A stretch of DNA of 38,866 nt from a virus. Each line of letters begins with the position of its first letter. Position 1 is the stretch's first letter. Where the stretch lies: the IMG/VR virus record IMGVR_UViG_3300046323_000652, positions 1-38,866 of that record; one strand, 5' to 3'. A program made the translations under genes and the position numbers. Shown here one piece after another: positions 1 to 8,395 of this stretch. Below the pieces are notes generated by a model that was not told where the DNA came from, did not search any database, and saw only the letters and a list, made by a program, of their open reading frames with translations.

Positions 1-2
1 GT

Positions 3-911
3 AAAATAGACTATGCAATTTTTTGCGATACGGGTACTTGCATACCCGAAACAAAGGATTTTGTAATTGAAACTTGTAAGGCAATGGATATACCTTTGGT
101 TATTGGAACAACTACGGATAAGGATAGTTATGAAAAGTATGTTTTAAGATTTGGCTTTCCGGGTCAGAACCATTCCCAACATACAGTAATGTACCGTATG
201 CTCAAAGACCATTCTTTAAGTCGTTGCATTGCCCAAATCAGACAAAAACGCAGAGGCTACCGTTTGGCTTTGCTTACAGGTGCAAGGCGTGATGAAAGTA
301 CACGCAGAATGGGAACAGTTCAAAATATCCAAATGCGTAAAAATGATGTTTGGGTAAATCCTATTGCGGATTGGTGTAAAAGTGACATACATCACTATTT
401 CAATGAAAACAACATTGAAAGGTCAATCGTAGCAAAAACGATTGGCAGAAGTGGTGAGTGTAATTGCGGTGTTTATGGACACCCTAACGAACTACTTGAA
501 ATCAAACAATGCTCCCCCAAATTCTATGAGTATATAAAGAATTTGGAAAAGCGGGTCAAAGAACGAGGTTTTTTTTGGAAGTGGGGCGAATCGCCTCCAA
601 AAGACTGGGAAAAGGTAAGCGAGGGGCAAATGCAGTTGGACGGCTTACAATCTGAATATTACAGTCAGCAAATGTTTATGTGTACGACTTGCGTAAACAA
701 CAACGCTTATGGAAAATCAAGTTACGATTTGTCAAGTAAGCAAAGGCAGAGAGCAATAGAAGAACACAGAATCTTACAAGAATCTTGTGAAGGGAATGTA
801 AAGGACGTAATGATGATTGGAAAGATGCTTAGAGTAATGGAAAAGTTTAAGTATAATGACGAAAAAAGGGTCGAAAACCTGAAAAAAATAATTGAGGAAG
901 AAATAAAATAA
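3..911 (+). CDS. PAPS reductase-like (adenine nucleotide alpha-hydrolase fold) protein, 5' end cut by window
   Basis: The frame is open from base 3, so the N-terminus, including the expected P-loop SGGKDS segment, lies outside the window. The first visible residues carry a DTG...PET motif (FCDTGTCIPET), which in PAPS/APS reductases and related ATP-pyrophosphatases binds the nucleotide. Further on there are an Arg-rich segment (TGARRDEST), a CNCG pair and a CTTC pair; the cysteines may bind metal or an Fe-S cluster. Family members either reduce PAPS or use ATP to activate a substrate, and phage and DNA-modification homologues (DndC type) exist, so the substrate cannot be named. It is on the opposite strand to the late operon and ends at a shared terminator. 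It may be a phage accessory gene or the first flanking gene. Confidence 0.75.
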   Translation, partial: KIDYAIFCDTGTCIPETKDFVIETCKAMDIPLVIGTTTDKDSYEKYVLRFGFPGQNHSQHTVMYRMLKDHSLSRCIAQIRQKRRGYRLALLTGARRDESTRRMGTVQNIQMRKNDVWVNPIADWCKSDIHHYFNENNIERSIVAKTIGRSGECNCGVYGHPNELLEIKQCSPKFYEYIKNLEKRVKERGFFWKWGESPPKDWEKVSEGQMQLDGLQSEYYSQQMFMCTTCVNNNAYGKSSYDLSSKQRQRAIEEHRILQESCEGNVKDVMMIGKMLRVMEKFKYNDEKRVENLKKIIEEEIK

Positions 912-922
912 GCCTCAAAACT

Positions 923-956
923 AAAAAAGCACTACTTCTGAGGGGAGTAGTGCTTT
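923..956. terminator. Bidirectional intrinsic terminator between convergent genes
   Basis: An 11-bp perfect stem (AAAGCACTACT at 926-936 with AGTAGTGCTTT at 946-956) encloses a 9-nt loop. A-rich sequence on the left gives a U-tract for leftward transcripts, and a T-rich end follows on the right. It lies between the PAPS-reductase-like stop codon (911) and the stop codon of the last late gene (974), so it can end both. Confidence 0.8.
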
Positions 957-973
957 ATATCTACCATCTTATA

Positions 974-2467
974 TTACAAGAATTTAAACAAATTCACAAC
1001 ATCAAAGCCGTGCGCAAGCCCCTGCGGTCTATGGCTTCCTTCGCTTCCTGTATTGGCAAGCGTTGGATAAAGTGAGCCTGAAATATTACCAAGATACAGC
1101 TGCCTCAATGTGTCGTTATTCCAATATAATTCATTTGCCTCGGCTACAAACGCGAATGTTAGCAAGTATTCTCTAAAAGGTGTTAAATTTTCCCTGCCAT
1201 TGATAAGGTAATTTGCATTTCCATTGTTGGCGAGTACATCAGTACCATAGATAAGCCTTTCACCTTTGTAGAGTTTTGCTAATTCAAGCCAAACGTTTAA
1301 TAGTGTTTTTGTTCCTCCAATTGTATTTGCTCCCCCTGCACTATACCCCGCACTTGTAGAATAATCAAACAAGTTTGTAAGACCTGAAACGCCTGCATTG
1401 ATGCACCGAAGTTGATTACTTGCAAAACGGCAAAGCGAATTGAAAGTGTTTGCAACATACGTGAAGCCTCTTTCGCTGTCATTTGCATCTGTTCCTGAAC
1501 TTAAAATACTCCTTTCAAATTCACTTGAAATGTTATCAGCATACACTGAAAAGCGCAAAGTTTCTTTGGTGTAAATGTTTGCATCTCTTATCATTTCGTC
1601 AATTTTGGTATTGACTTCGCCTGTTGTAGTCAGTCCAACATTAGTTGGTAAAATGGTGTGTCCAAAACGCTTTAAAAGCAAACCAATAGAACCAAATAGT
1701 GATACACCTATTGCCCTTCTATTGTTATAGAATCTTTGTCGTGAAAGCGTAGTATTGCCTCCGTAATGCGTAAGCCTTGCTGTAAACTCATAACTACCTG
1801 TCGCTGTCCACGTTTCTGTGTATCTATTATTCCAAATCTTTTCCATAGAAACATTGATGTTCCTATCTTTGAAATAGATTGAGATTTTGAAAAACCATTC
1901 CTGCATTGCTTGCTGTTCCAATGCCGTAAACAAGTTTCTTGTGTATTCATACGCAATCAGATTCTTATGTACCCAACTTGCAAAATAATAACTTGGACTT
2001 AAATCACCTATCACATCCGACGCCCAACGAACTGTATCACCCAAATTCGTTGTGCTTTGCCCTATTTGAGCTAATAGATATTGCTTAACCGCAAGCCCAT
2101 AGTTTAGGTTTTTTTCTGTGGCATACACCAAGGCAGCACATAAGAAATTCCTTTTGTCGTCTGCCACTTCCGCAAGTGAATACAAACTGCCTCCATCACC
2201 CAAAATTGCCGTTCCTACATAAGAAGGGAAGGCTTGGTAAATATCTGCAAGGGGATTGGAAAGGAAAGTGATTGCATTTGCCTTGATAAAATCGTACTCA
2301 CCTGGTGAGTTGGTTTTTACATCATCGCGAGCTTTGTACTTTCCCGAAATAAAATTAGTTTGCCATTTGGAAACATCTTTTTGGGTATAAGATATTCCCT
2401 CAGCTACACCAAAAAAATCAGGCGCATAAGATGTAGTTCTAAGTATTGTGTTTTGCCTTGCTATCAT
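974..2467 (-). CDS. Putative tail-associated polysaccharide lyase (alpha/alpha-toroid, alginate-lyase-like)
   Basis: This 497-residue protein is the last gene of the late operon. Residues about 100-350 are helical with an NNRRAIG...GSIGLLL segment, followed by an ERGFTY...FNSLCRFA segment. Both resemble the Asn/Arg and Arg/Tyr active-site helices of alginate- and heparin-lyase toroids, where the family pattern is NN(H/R)...G and E..R...Y. Such enzymes cleave uronic-acid polysaccharides by beta-elimination, and on a phage they would act as capsule or exopolysaccharide depolymerases at the tail tip. Its position directly after two tail-fibre genes, with an ATGA overlap, supports a virion role. 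No signal peptide is seen. The lyase call is made from pattern only; a plain tail protein remains possible. Confidence 0.45.
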   Translation of the reverse strand: MIARQNTILRTTSYAPDFFGVAEGISYTQKDVSKWQTNFISGKYKARDDVKTNSPGEYDFIKANAITFLSNPLADIYQAFPSYVGTAILGDGGSLYSLAEVADDKRNFLCAALVYATEKNLNYGLAVKQYLLAQIGQSTTNLGDTVRWASDVIGDLSPSYYFASWVHKNLIAYEYTRNLFTALEQQAMQEWFFKISIYFKDRNINVSMEKIWNNRYTETWTATGSYEFTARLTHYGGNTTLSRQRFYNNRRAIGVSLFGSIGLLLKRFGHTILPTNVGLTTTGEVNTKIDEMIRDANIYTKETLRFSVYADNISSEFERSILSSGTDANDSERGFTYVANTFNSLCRFASNQLRCINAGVSGLTNLFDYSTSAGYSAGGANTIGGTKTLLNVWLELAKLYKGERLIYGTDVLANNGNANYLINGRENLTPFREYLLTFAFVAEANELYWNNDTLRQLYLGNISGSLYPTLANTGSEGSHRPQGLAHGFDVVNLFKFL

Positions 2468-3918
2468 ATTGTAGTTAAGAATAAATTATCTGCTTTCAAT
2501 GCTCTATCCGTAGTACCCAAAACACCATAAAGCCCCAATTGAACACCCATTGATTGAGCCGTGCCTTGTGGTATATTTCCTGTGACTGTTACCTCAGCTA
2601 CCTCAGTACCATTGATAAAGAACTCTGCTAAGTTGCCCGCAGCATTGATTTTGATAACAAGTTCTAACCAAGTATCGGCAAGCACTGTTACACCTGTGTC
2701 TATTACGGCAGTGTTTACACTGTTTTTTCTTGCAAGCACCTGCACTTTGCCTGCATTGATATTGTCTTGGATTTTGAAACCCAAAACATTTGCTCCATCC
2801 GTTCCATCGTTTGCACTGTTGAGCCATAATGCCGAAAGAAATCTATCTGTACCATTTGATAGCACAGGGATTTTAATTTCGGAGGATATTTGAAACCCAT
2901 ATTTCCCGCCAATGGCAAAAAAATCAACATTTCCTGCGCTTGTTCCTAAGCCAACACGCCCACGGTTTATTGCGGTAGTCCCACGGTTGATACTCAAAAT
3001 ACCTAACCTGCCTGCTTCTCTATCTGTATAAGTAAAAGTCGCACCTGAACCTCCTGTAATCAACCCATTTAGAGCGGTCGCCTCTTGGAAGTCAGAACCG
3101 TAAATAGGGCTTTGGGTTTGTTTGAATTGGCTACCTACGTAAGTTATTTGAATCCATTTTAGCAGGTTAAAATCCCAAACAAACATAATAGCTTCGTATG
3201 CAGCGGTTGTTATTTGCGTAGCATTTTTTAGTGCTATATTGTCTGCATTGGTAATCGTAAAAACATTTTGAGGAACTAAAATCAGTATTGATGATTTTGC
3301 CGTTGTATTTGCATCCATTACCTCGATGGTGTTTACGGCAGCGCTACTGCTTACAAATATTACATTCCCTGAACTTGCATCCAAACTGATAACCCCCGCG
3401 CTTGCTGCCTGAGTGCTTCGCTTTAATATTACTTGCCCATTGGCATCATACAAGACTGATGAGTTAAGTCCTAATAAAGCGAGCGCTGCTGCTGTGTCAA
3501 TTTCTTCTATGTTTCCTGCTCCTACAGTAACCCTTGCTAAAAATCTTTGAGAGTTGATGTTTTGTGTTTTTGCAAATGTTACAGCATCATCGGCTAATTT
3601 GGGTGTTGTAATGCTTCCATCTGCAACCGAACCGCCTCCACCGCCACCGGTAGAGGCATCAGGAAAAAAATTTGTTTCGAGGAAAGTGCCGATTTGTTGC
3701 GCCGTTGTGCCAACTATGACTGGTGTGCTACCAGCCTTGTCTATTTCGCTGAACAATATACGAAATGAATCAGCATCTTCGTAGGCATTGATTTTTGCGG
3801 ATATGATAATTTCATCTCCTTGCACCGCTACCCTATCACTTGTCTTGAATGAAATCAAAAAATTACCATTTGATTTCAAAAGCACATTACTTGTTTTTTT
3901 CTCGAATGCGTATGGCAT
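2464..3918 (-). CDS. Tail fibre / receptor-binding protein with C-terminal lectin-like (LamG/concanavalin-type) domain
   Basis: This 484-residue protein has three visible parts. Residues 1-90 form an Ig-like or baseplate-attachment region. A glycine linker (GGGGGG) follows, then the fibre signature VADGSITTPKLADDAV, a repeat typical of phage tail fibres. Residues about 330-480 alternate short strands (FQISSEIKIPV, LSALWLNS, LGFKIQD, WLELVIKI, LAEFFINGTEV) in the way of a jelly-roll LamG/concanavalin domain, which usually binds glycans. It overlaps the downstream putative lyase gene by ATGA, so adhesion and degradation functions are probably co-translated. The receptor is unknown. Confidence 0.65.
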   Translation of the reverse strand: MPYAFEKKTSNVLLKSNGNFLISFKTSDRVAVQGDEIIISAKINAYEDADSFRILFSEIDKAGSTPVIVGTTAQQIGTFLETNFFPDASTGGGGGGSVADGSITTPKLADDAVTFAKTQNINSQRFLARVTVGAGNIEEIDTAAALALLGLNSSVLYDANGQVILKRSTQAASAGVISLDASSGNVIFVSSSAAVNTIEVMDANTTAKSSILILVPQNVFTITNADNIALKNATQITTAAYEAIMFVWDFNLLKWIQITYVGSQFKQTQSPIYGSDFQEATALNGLITGGSGATFTYTDREAGRLGILSINRGTTAINRGRVGLGTSAGNVDFFAIGGKYGFQISSEIKIPVLSNGTDRFLSALWLNSANDGTDGANVLGFKIQDNINAGKVQVLARKNSVNTAVIDTGVTVLADTWLELVIKINAAGNLAEFFINGTEVAEVTVTGNIPQGTAQSMGVQLGLYGVLGTTDRALKADNLFLTTI

Positions 3919-3971
3919 ATTATTGTATTTTTTTTAAATATAATTTCCTTAAATAATTTTCATTATTGCGA

Positions 3972-6110
3972 TTAAGTGTATTGAATAGAAACCGTTACCT
4001 CATTAGCACCGATATTCGTTGCATCTGTAAGACCTACTGCATTTGTAATTGCGTATGCTATACCCGTTGCAAACCTATCGCCAAAAGGAGCGGTATTTAT
4101 TGCCAAAGTTGTATTTGGTGGAATTGGTATGTATTTCACAACCAAAGCCGAATCTGTCGCAATTACGGGAGCAGATGCTTTATTGTAAATCCTGAAAAAC
4201 TTAAACGAAGCACTTAAATTACTAATCACCATTGAGTTAATAACACCTGCACTACCTTTTACCGAAACTAAGTTTGTATCAGCACTACTTAACCTTGCGT
4301 GTGATGTACTCGAACCTTGCCCCGTTTGCGGAATAGGTGTGATGTTTTGGTTTGCAGAGATGTTTGCCGTAATCGTTCCCGAAACAGTAGCGTTTAAGTT
4401 CCCTGCTGTTGCTTGCTGAATATTGAATTGATTTGGTATGTGCGAAGCCTGATTCAAAACAGCATAAGGTCTGACATTCGCAGAACCCGAAGTCATATTC
4501 ACCCTCAAATAATTAGCACCCTGCAAATTCATCAAGAATGTGCGTGTTGTATTTGTAGGAGTTATTGCAGCGTTGATTGGGTTCGCATTTTGAACGTCTT
4601 TTTCAAAGAGTTGAAGTGTCTTAACCCCAATTGTGAAAGCAGAATCAAAAGCAACTTGCACTGTATAAGAACCCGTTGTAGCAGTAGAAACGACAATTAG
4701 CTCACCACTTTGATAATCTCTTACGTCTGTCGCAATACCTGTGCCTGCACTATCTAATAAGTTCGTATTGGTAGATGCAACCGAAAGAAAGCCTGTAATG
4801 CTTAGTTTTCTTGGTAATGCAACCCCCAAAGAAGTAGCTAAGAATTGCCCTGCAACTTGAAATTTGCCTAACAGCCTTTTGAATAAGGCAATAAAACTAA
4901 ATGTACCTGAATCGGCTGTTGCAGGTGTATTTCCTTGCAAACCTATTACGGTGTTCAAGTTTGTTACTTGCGCAATTTCATCATTCTGTTTTTCCTCCGT
5001 TGCCGGTGAAGGAATTATTTTGGCTAAGATGTTTTCTAAAGCTGTCTTTGCAAGTAATTGCGTAGCTTCTAAATTGAAGCCTGAAATTTGGTTTGTAACG
5101 CCAACATTGCCACTGATATTCTGTGTTGGATTAGCGTTCAAATGTGATGCTGTTGGTGCGCTTATCGTTGTTTGTTGGGTTCTATTGAACCAAATCTGTG
5201 CAAGATTGACAAAAGGTGAAGCTGTTACATCAATAATATCCACCCTTGAAACAATATCGTTTGTGTTATATCCTGTTCCGTTTGTATTAGCAACAAAATT
5301 AGCCTCAATAACTTCTCTGTCTTTTTCTAATCCTGCAAGCCTTATGTTTCCTATTGGTGTATATGTCGTACCGTTTGGCAAGATATACGCATAAGTAATT
5401 AAACCTGAATCTTGGTTTACAATTGCCTGCCTAACAAAATACACATTATTGTCATCTGTCCATACTGTTTCGGACAATGAAATATCATCTCTTAATTCTG
5501 ATAAAATAGAGTTAAGTGCTGTTATTGTATCATTTTGCTTCGCTTCCGTTGCCGGTGAAGGAATAATTTTAGCTTGTATATTGTCTAAAACTGTTTTGAT
5601 TTGGGAAAGAGTTGAATCAGTTGCAAATCCACTGATTTGATTCGAAACTTGGACAGGTTGCGTATCCGTAAGTTTTGCAAGGAAATTAACAGCAGTAAGC
5701 AAATCATTCAAGGTTGTTTGTGTAGCAAAACCTGAAATTTGATTCGCAACATTTACGGGTTGTGTTTGTAATAAATTCGCTTTCCTTTGCAGTTCTGTAA
5801 GCAACTGTCCAAGTGTTACGTCAAGAGCCAATCCATTTGGAAAATTAGAAATTCCAATTTGTTGGTTCGCATCAAGTTCTGCTTTTACTGGTATTTTTCC
5901 ACCAACCAAAGCAGGGATTCTGTTTAGTAAGGCTGTAAAATATCCTAACAATCTTTTGAAAAAAGACACAATAGAAAACGTACCCGAATCACTTGTAGCT
6001 TCTACATCTGACTTTTGCCCAACGACTTCAATCAGTTCGTTTTGCTCTGCTTCATCTGGTACATACACAGTTTGTATGACACCGTTTGCATCTTTGATAT
6101 TTATCTCCAT
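3972..6110 (-). CDS. Long tail fibre / baseplate protein with duplicated modules
   Basis: The 712-residue protein is built from repeated segments. DSGTFS...FKRLLG occurs near residues 42-55 and again near 395-410. QISGFAT occurs several times after V(N/S)NQ, and AKIIPSPATE.KQND occurs twice. The (P/L)ATE.KQ(N/D)D motif is frequent in phage tail fibres. The C-terminal third is strand-rich and looks like a distal tip. Internal duplication at DNA level is visible (about 4997 and 5546 share a long identical stretch). It lies among the tail-fibre genes at the end of the late operon and probably links the tail to the receptor-binding protein encoded downstream. Confidence 0.6.
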   Translation of the reverse strand: MEINIKDANGVIQTVYVPDEAEQNELIEVVGQKSDVEATSDSGTFSIVSFFKRLLGYFTALLNRIPALVGGKIPVKAELDANQQIGISNFPNGLALDVTLGQLLTELQRKANLLQTQPVNVANQISGFATQTTLNDLLTAVNFLAKLTDTQPVQVSNQISGFATDSTLSQIKTVLDNIQAKIIPSPATEAKQNDTITALNSILSELRDDISLSETVWTDDNNVYFVRQAIVNQDSGLITYAYILPNGTTYTPIGNIRLAGLEKDREVIEANFVANTNGTGYNTNDIVSRVDIIDVTASPFVNLAQIWFNRTQQTTISAPTASHLNANPTQNISGNVGVTNQISGFNLEATQLLAKTALENILAKIIPSPATEEKQNDEIAQVTNLNTVIGLQGNTPATADSGTFSFIALFKRLLGKFQVAGQFLATSLGVALPRKLSITGFLSVASTNTNLLDSAGTGIATDVRDYQSGELIVVSTATTGSYTVQVAFDSAFTIGVKTLQLFEKDVQNANPINAAITPTNTTRTFLMNLQGANYLRVNMTSGSANVRPYAVLNQASHIPNQFNIQQATAGNLNATVSGTITANISANQNITPIPQTGQGSSTSHARLSSADTNLVSVKGSAGVINSMVISNLSASFKFFRIYNKASAPVIATDSALVVKYIPIPPNTTLAINTAPFGDRFATGIAYAITNAVGLTDATNIGANEVTVSIQYT

Positions 6111-6310
6111 AATTTTCTTATAAACAATACTAAATATTGACTATTAATTGGCTTTGAAAAGTCCAACATTAAGTTGTTGCTTTCATCTAAAATTAAACTT
6201 GTTTTGACGATTTCAATGCTTTGTCTATTTTGCGTGTATGTTGTTGCAATGCTTTGATTCTTTTGTTTTAATTCCGAAACTTCAAATCTTTTTATTTTAA
6301 AGTTTGTCAT
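6101..6310 (-). CDS. Small late protein, unknown
   Basis: Sixty-nine residues, charged in the first half and hydrophobic at the end (YLVLFIRKLW). I do not recognise a family. It overlaps the upstream gene by ATGA at 6307-6310 and runs 10 nt into the start of the large tail-fibre gene, so it is translated within the same coupled block. A virion-assembly or fibre-accessory role is only a guess from position. Confidence 0.5.
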   Translation of the reverse strand: MTNFKIKRFEVSELKQKNQSIATTYTQNRQSIEIVKTSLILDESNNLMLDFSKPINSQYLVLFIRKLWR

Positions 6311-6612
6311 TCTATTATAATTTGGACTCTAAAAATATCTATTTGAATCAAATCAACCTCAAATTCTGCGTTTGGCACTCTTATTTCAAACTCCACTATT
6401 AACCTGCCTAATGGTAATGTTTTGGAAATATTTTCTGTGATTTCAAATTCTAATTCATTTGCCACACTTCCTTGCCTTAATTCAGGATTAACACCTAACA
6501 CGTATTCCACGCCGTTTAATTTTACTTTTGCCTCTATTGTTGAAATAGGCAAATCAGCATCATTGGCATCTTTTAGTCTTTTTATTATACGGTCATTTGC
6601 CCCTTTTATCAT
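6307..6612 (-). CDS. Small putative baseplate/tail accessory protein
   Basis: A 101-residue protein without signal peptide or membrane segment. It alternates strand-like segments (TIEAKVKLNGVEYVLGV, GRLIVEFEIRVP, FEVDLIQIDIFRVQIIIE), suggesting a small all-beta fold. It lies between the lysis cassette and the tail fibres, with ATGA overlaps at both ends (6307-6310 and 6609-6612). No family is recognised; a fibre attachment or chaperone role would fit the position but is inference. Confidence 0.5.
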   Translation of the reverse strand: MIKGANDRIIKRLKDANDADLPISTIEAKVKLNGVEYVLGVNPELRQGSVANELEFEITENISKTLPLGRLIVEFEIRVPNAEFEVDLIQIDIFRVQIIIE

Positions 6613-6908
6613 TTTTCTCTAAGTTTTGCGGAAAAAGTTTGCAGCGTACTATTAAGATTATTCAATGTGATTTTCATCTCATAAATAATCTTTGCGAAGT
6701 TTTCATTGTCTTTGTGCCTTTGCTCATTTATTTCTTTGAGCTGTTCTTTCAGCTTCTCTTCTCCTTGCTTTAATTCTAATATTCGCTCTTCGTTTCTTTT
6801 GGTGTTATACCAAGTAGATGAAATAAAACTGATCATTGGCACAAGTCCAATGCTATTCAGAATCACAGCGTAGAAAATAATGTCTTTGTAAAAATCTTCC
6901 TGATTCAT
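6609..6908 (-). CDS. Membrane-anchored coiled-coil protein, lysis-cassette candidate (holin/spanin-like)
   Basis: Ninety-nine residues. Residues about 9-30 (DIIFYAVILNSIGLVPMISF) form one hydrophobic span. The remainder is a highly charged heptad-like helix (ELKQGEEKLKEQLKEINEQ) with no Cys, so it is not a lipoprotein spanin. The architecture of one transmembrane helix plus coiled coil is seen in XhlA-type and other small phage lysis proteins, though XhlA has the reverse order. It follows a 42-codon membrane ORF and the putative lytic enzyme with ATGA overlaps, which supports a lysis role. The exact function cannot be assigned from sequence. Confidence 0.5.
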   Translation of the reverse strand: MNQEDFYKDIIFYAVILNSIGLVPMISFISSTWYNTKRNEERILELKQGEEKLKEQLKEINEQRHKDNENFAKIIYEMKITLNNLNSTLQTFSAKLREK

Positions 6909-7033
6909 TTTTTAAAAAACCATTTAATGATTGTGATAATGCCAACTATGTGAATGAATAGGTTTAATAAAAATAGAATATAAACCAAAATTGCCTGACC
7001 CCATTCACTCCAAAACGCTTTGATATTTTTCAT
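6905..7033 (-). CDS. 42-residue single-span membrane protein, candidate holin
   Basis: A short gene below common length cut-offs. The start ATG (7031-7033) overlaps the stop of the lytic-enzyme gene (7030-7032), and its TGA (6905-6907) overlaps the start of the next gene, so both junctions are ATGA. The product begins MKNIKAFWSEWGQ, continues with about 24 hydrophobic residues (residues 14-36, beginning AILVYILFLLN) and ends KWFFKK. Small size, a single span, a basic tail and placement beside an endolysin candidate fit a class III-type holin or a regulator of one. The precise coupling makes a chance ORF unlikely. Confidence 0.6.
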   Translation of the reverse strand: MKNIKAFWSEWGQAILVYILFLLNLFIHIVGIITIIKWFFKK

Positions 7034-7683
7034 AAGCCTTCAAAATCCTTTCTATGCAACACGGTCAAAGTGAATTCATCGCCCAAATCAGGTCTCATTT
7101 TTATAGCCAATTCAATCAGTTTTTCCAACTTATTGAACTCAGGCTCAGGAGCACCCATACAACCTTGGCTCCAAGGGCTTCCCCAGTAGTTTACAAATCT
7201 TGAAAGTAATCCCGTTGGCGACATCGGATGCAAGTGTGTTTGATAGATACCCACTTGAACAGGTAAGTTTCTGTCAATTTTGAAGTTTCTATTGTTGTCG
7301 CGGAGATACCTGAAAGCCTTAATCTGTTTCAAATATTTCACGAAAGGGTATCTCCAGCCGTTTCTTATCCATTTCAAAGCTTTTCTATACTGTCCTTCCA
7401 AAATAATCGCAACGCCATCTTGACCTGTTCCAGTCTGAGCTGCAGTAAGTGGCGACTGTTCTCCACCAAATCCAAGTGTGCCCGCAAGTGTCGTCCAAGG
7501 CAGTGCCAATATTTGCCATTTACCTAAGTGCTTGTATATGCAGTAGAAAGTATCTGAAAATGTATTTTCAAACACATCATTTTCGCGAATTACAATGAAA
7601 TTAAGATTGTAATCACCCTCATCAAAGAAAGTATATCCTAACTTTTTATAGACCCAAAGTATTTTTTCAATAATTTTATTCAT
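7030..7683 (-). CDS. Putative endolysin with L,D-transpeptidase-like His...SxGC active site
   Basis: A 217-residue protein. The region 140-180 contains VGIYQTHLHP (His150/His152) and WSQGCMG (Cys175). This H...S-x-G-C arrangement is the catalytic signature of YkuD/L,D-transpeptidase-like folds. Proteins I recall from Bacteroidota prophages share the same layout: an N-terminal NxN(F/I)VxIR segment, NTFxDxxxC, TT-x-x-G, (E)GQYR and a terminal WSxGC. It has no signal peptide, so it would need a holin, and two membrane-protein genes follow immediately with ATGA overlaps. I infer peptidoglycan cleavage or cross-link editing during lysis; the bond attacked is unknown. Confidence 0.55.
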   Translation of the reverse strand: MNKIIEKILWVYKKLGYTFFDEGDYNLNFIVIRENDVFENTFSDTFYCIYKHLGKWQILALPWTTLAGTLGFGGEQSPLTAAQTGTGQDGVAIILEGQYRKALKWIRNGWRYPFVKYLKQIKAFRYLRDNNRNFKIDRNLPVQVGIYQTHLHPMSPTGLLSRFVNYWGSPWSQGCMGAPEPEFNKLEKLIELAIKMRPDLGDEFTLTVLHRKDFEGL

Positions 7684-7702
7684 AATTCAGGCTCGTTTTT
7701 TA

Positions 7703-7755
7703 TGAATATTGCTGATTTTGAGGAGTTGTCCGTCAAGTTAAATCAGCAATATTCA
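7703..7755. repeat. 16-bp perfect inverted repeat in the spacer between lipoprotein and lytic-enzyme genes
   Basis: TGAATATTGCTGATTT (7703-7718) is repeated inverted at 7740-7755 with a 21-nt loop. A T-run follows on the + strand (7765 onward), so it would act as an intrinsic terminator for rightward (antisense) transcripts. For the leftward operon it is a strong RNA hairpin without a U-tract, which could be an RNA-processing or attenuation site. Confidence 0.6.
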
Positions 7756-7778
7756 AATAATTATTTTTTTTAAAATTT

Positions 7779-8384
7779 TTAGACTTGTTTAAATAACCTT
7801 TCCCGACTTAGTTTTTTCAGAACCTCTCCAAACTCATAAGCATCTATTGAAATCTTGACACATTTATTGTCAGGACACAATTCAACTAAAATAATTTTAT
7901 TGGGAGATACATAAGATTTGGTTAGAAAGAAAGACCAATCCGCTCTTTTCAATTTGATGGTAAGAGGTTTTAGTTTTTCACTCGCCTTTATGACCGCATA
8001 GTTTAGACTTTGAAATACCAATGCTTCTACGAGGTCATTTTGAGTTTTAAGAAATTTTAATGATTCAACTATTGCCGTATCACGAATAGTAATCCAAGAA
8101 GGAGTAAAAGTAATTTGCAATGAATCATTCGCTTCCAATTTGTCAAGTTTCACAAAGCCAAATTTATCGATGTAAATATGGTTTAATGTGTCCTCAAAAA
8201 TTGGAATTTCAATGGGTTTCAATTTGTCTTTGACTTTGAAAACAGCAACATCAATACTGACATCTACTATTGTAGAAGCCACTTTATTGATTTCATCTTT
8301 TGTTTCTTGTTTTCTAAGTGTCGCACATGACAAAACAAAGAAGCTGAAAAAGGCTAAAAGCGTGATTTTGAAATAACTTTTCAT
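7779..8384 (-). CDS. Phage-encoded lipoprotein, unknown function
   Basis: A 201-residue protein with a classic lipoprotein signal: MKSYFK followed by a hydrophobic core and lipobox VLSC with Cys20. The mature part is a mixed alpha/beta protein with two similar halves (VSIDVAVFKVKDKLKPIEI near 46-64 and QSLNYAVIKASEKLKPLTI near 124-142), hinting at an internal duplication. It sits in the late operon but is set off by a 95-bp spacer with a large hairpin, as expected for an inserted accessory (moron) gene. Possible roles are superinfection exclusion or outer-membrane lysis; neither is shown by motifs. Confidence 0.65.
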   Translation of the reverse strand: MKSYFKITLLAFFSFFVLSCATLRKQETKDEINKVASTIVDVSIDVAVFKVKDKLKPIEIPIFEDTLNHIYIDKFGFVKLDKLEANDSLQITFTPSWITIRDTAIVESLKFLKTQNDLVEALVFQSLNYAVIKASEKLKPLTIKLKRADWSFFLTKSYVSPNKIILVELCPDNKCVKISIDAYEFGEVLKKLSRERLFKQV

Positions 8385-8395
8385 TTTTTAAGAGT

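Noticed and set aside
4864-5394. 176-codon rightward reading frame opposite the tail-fibre gene
   Set aside because: Its apparent repeats (FCFASVAGEGIILA) are just the complement of the duplicated tail-fibre modules.
4997-5580. Repeated DNA in the tail-fibre gene considered as a recombination or CRISPR-like repeat
   Set aside because: The repeats are in frame, encode IIPSPATE modules and have no regular spacer length, so they are protein-module duplications.
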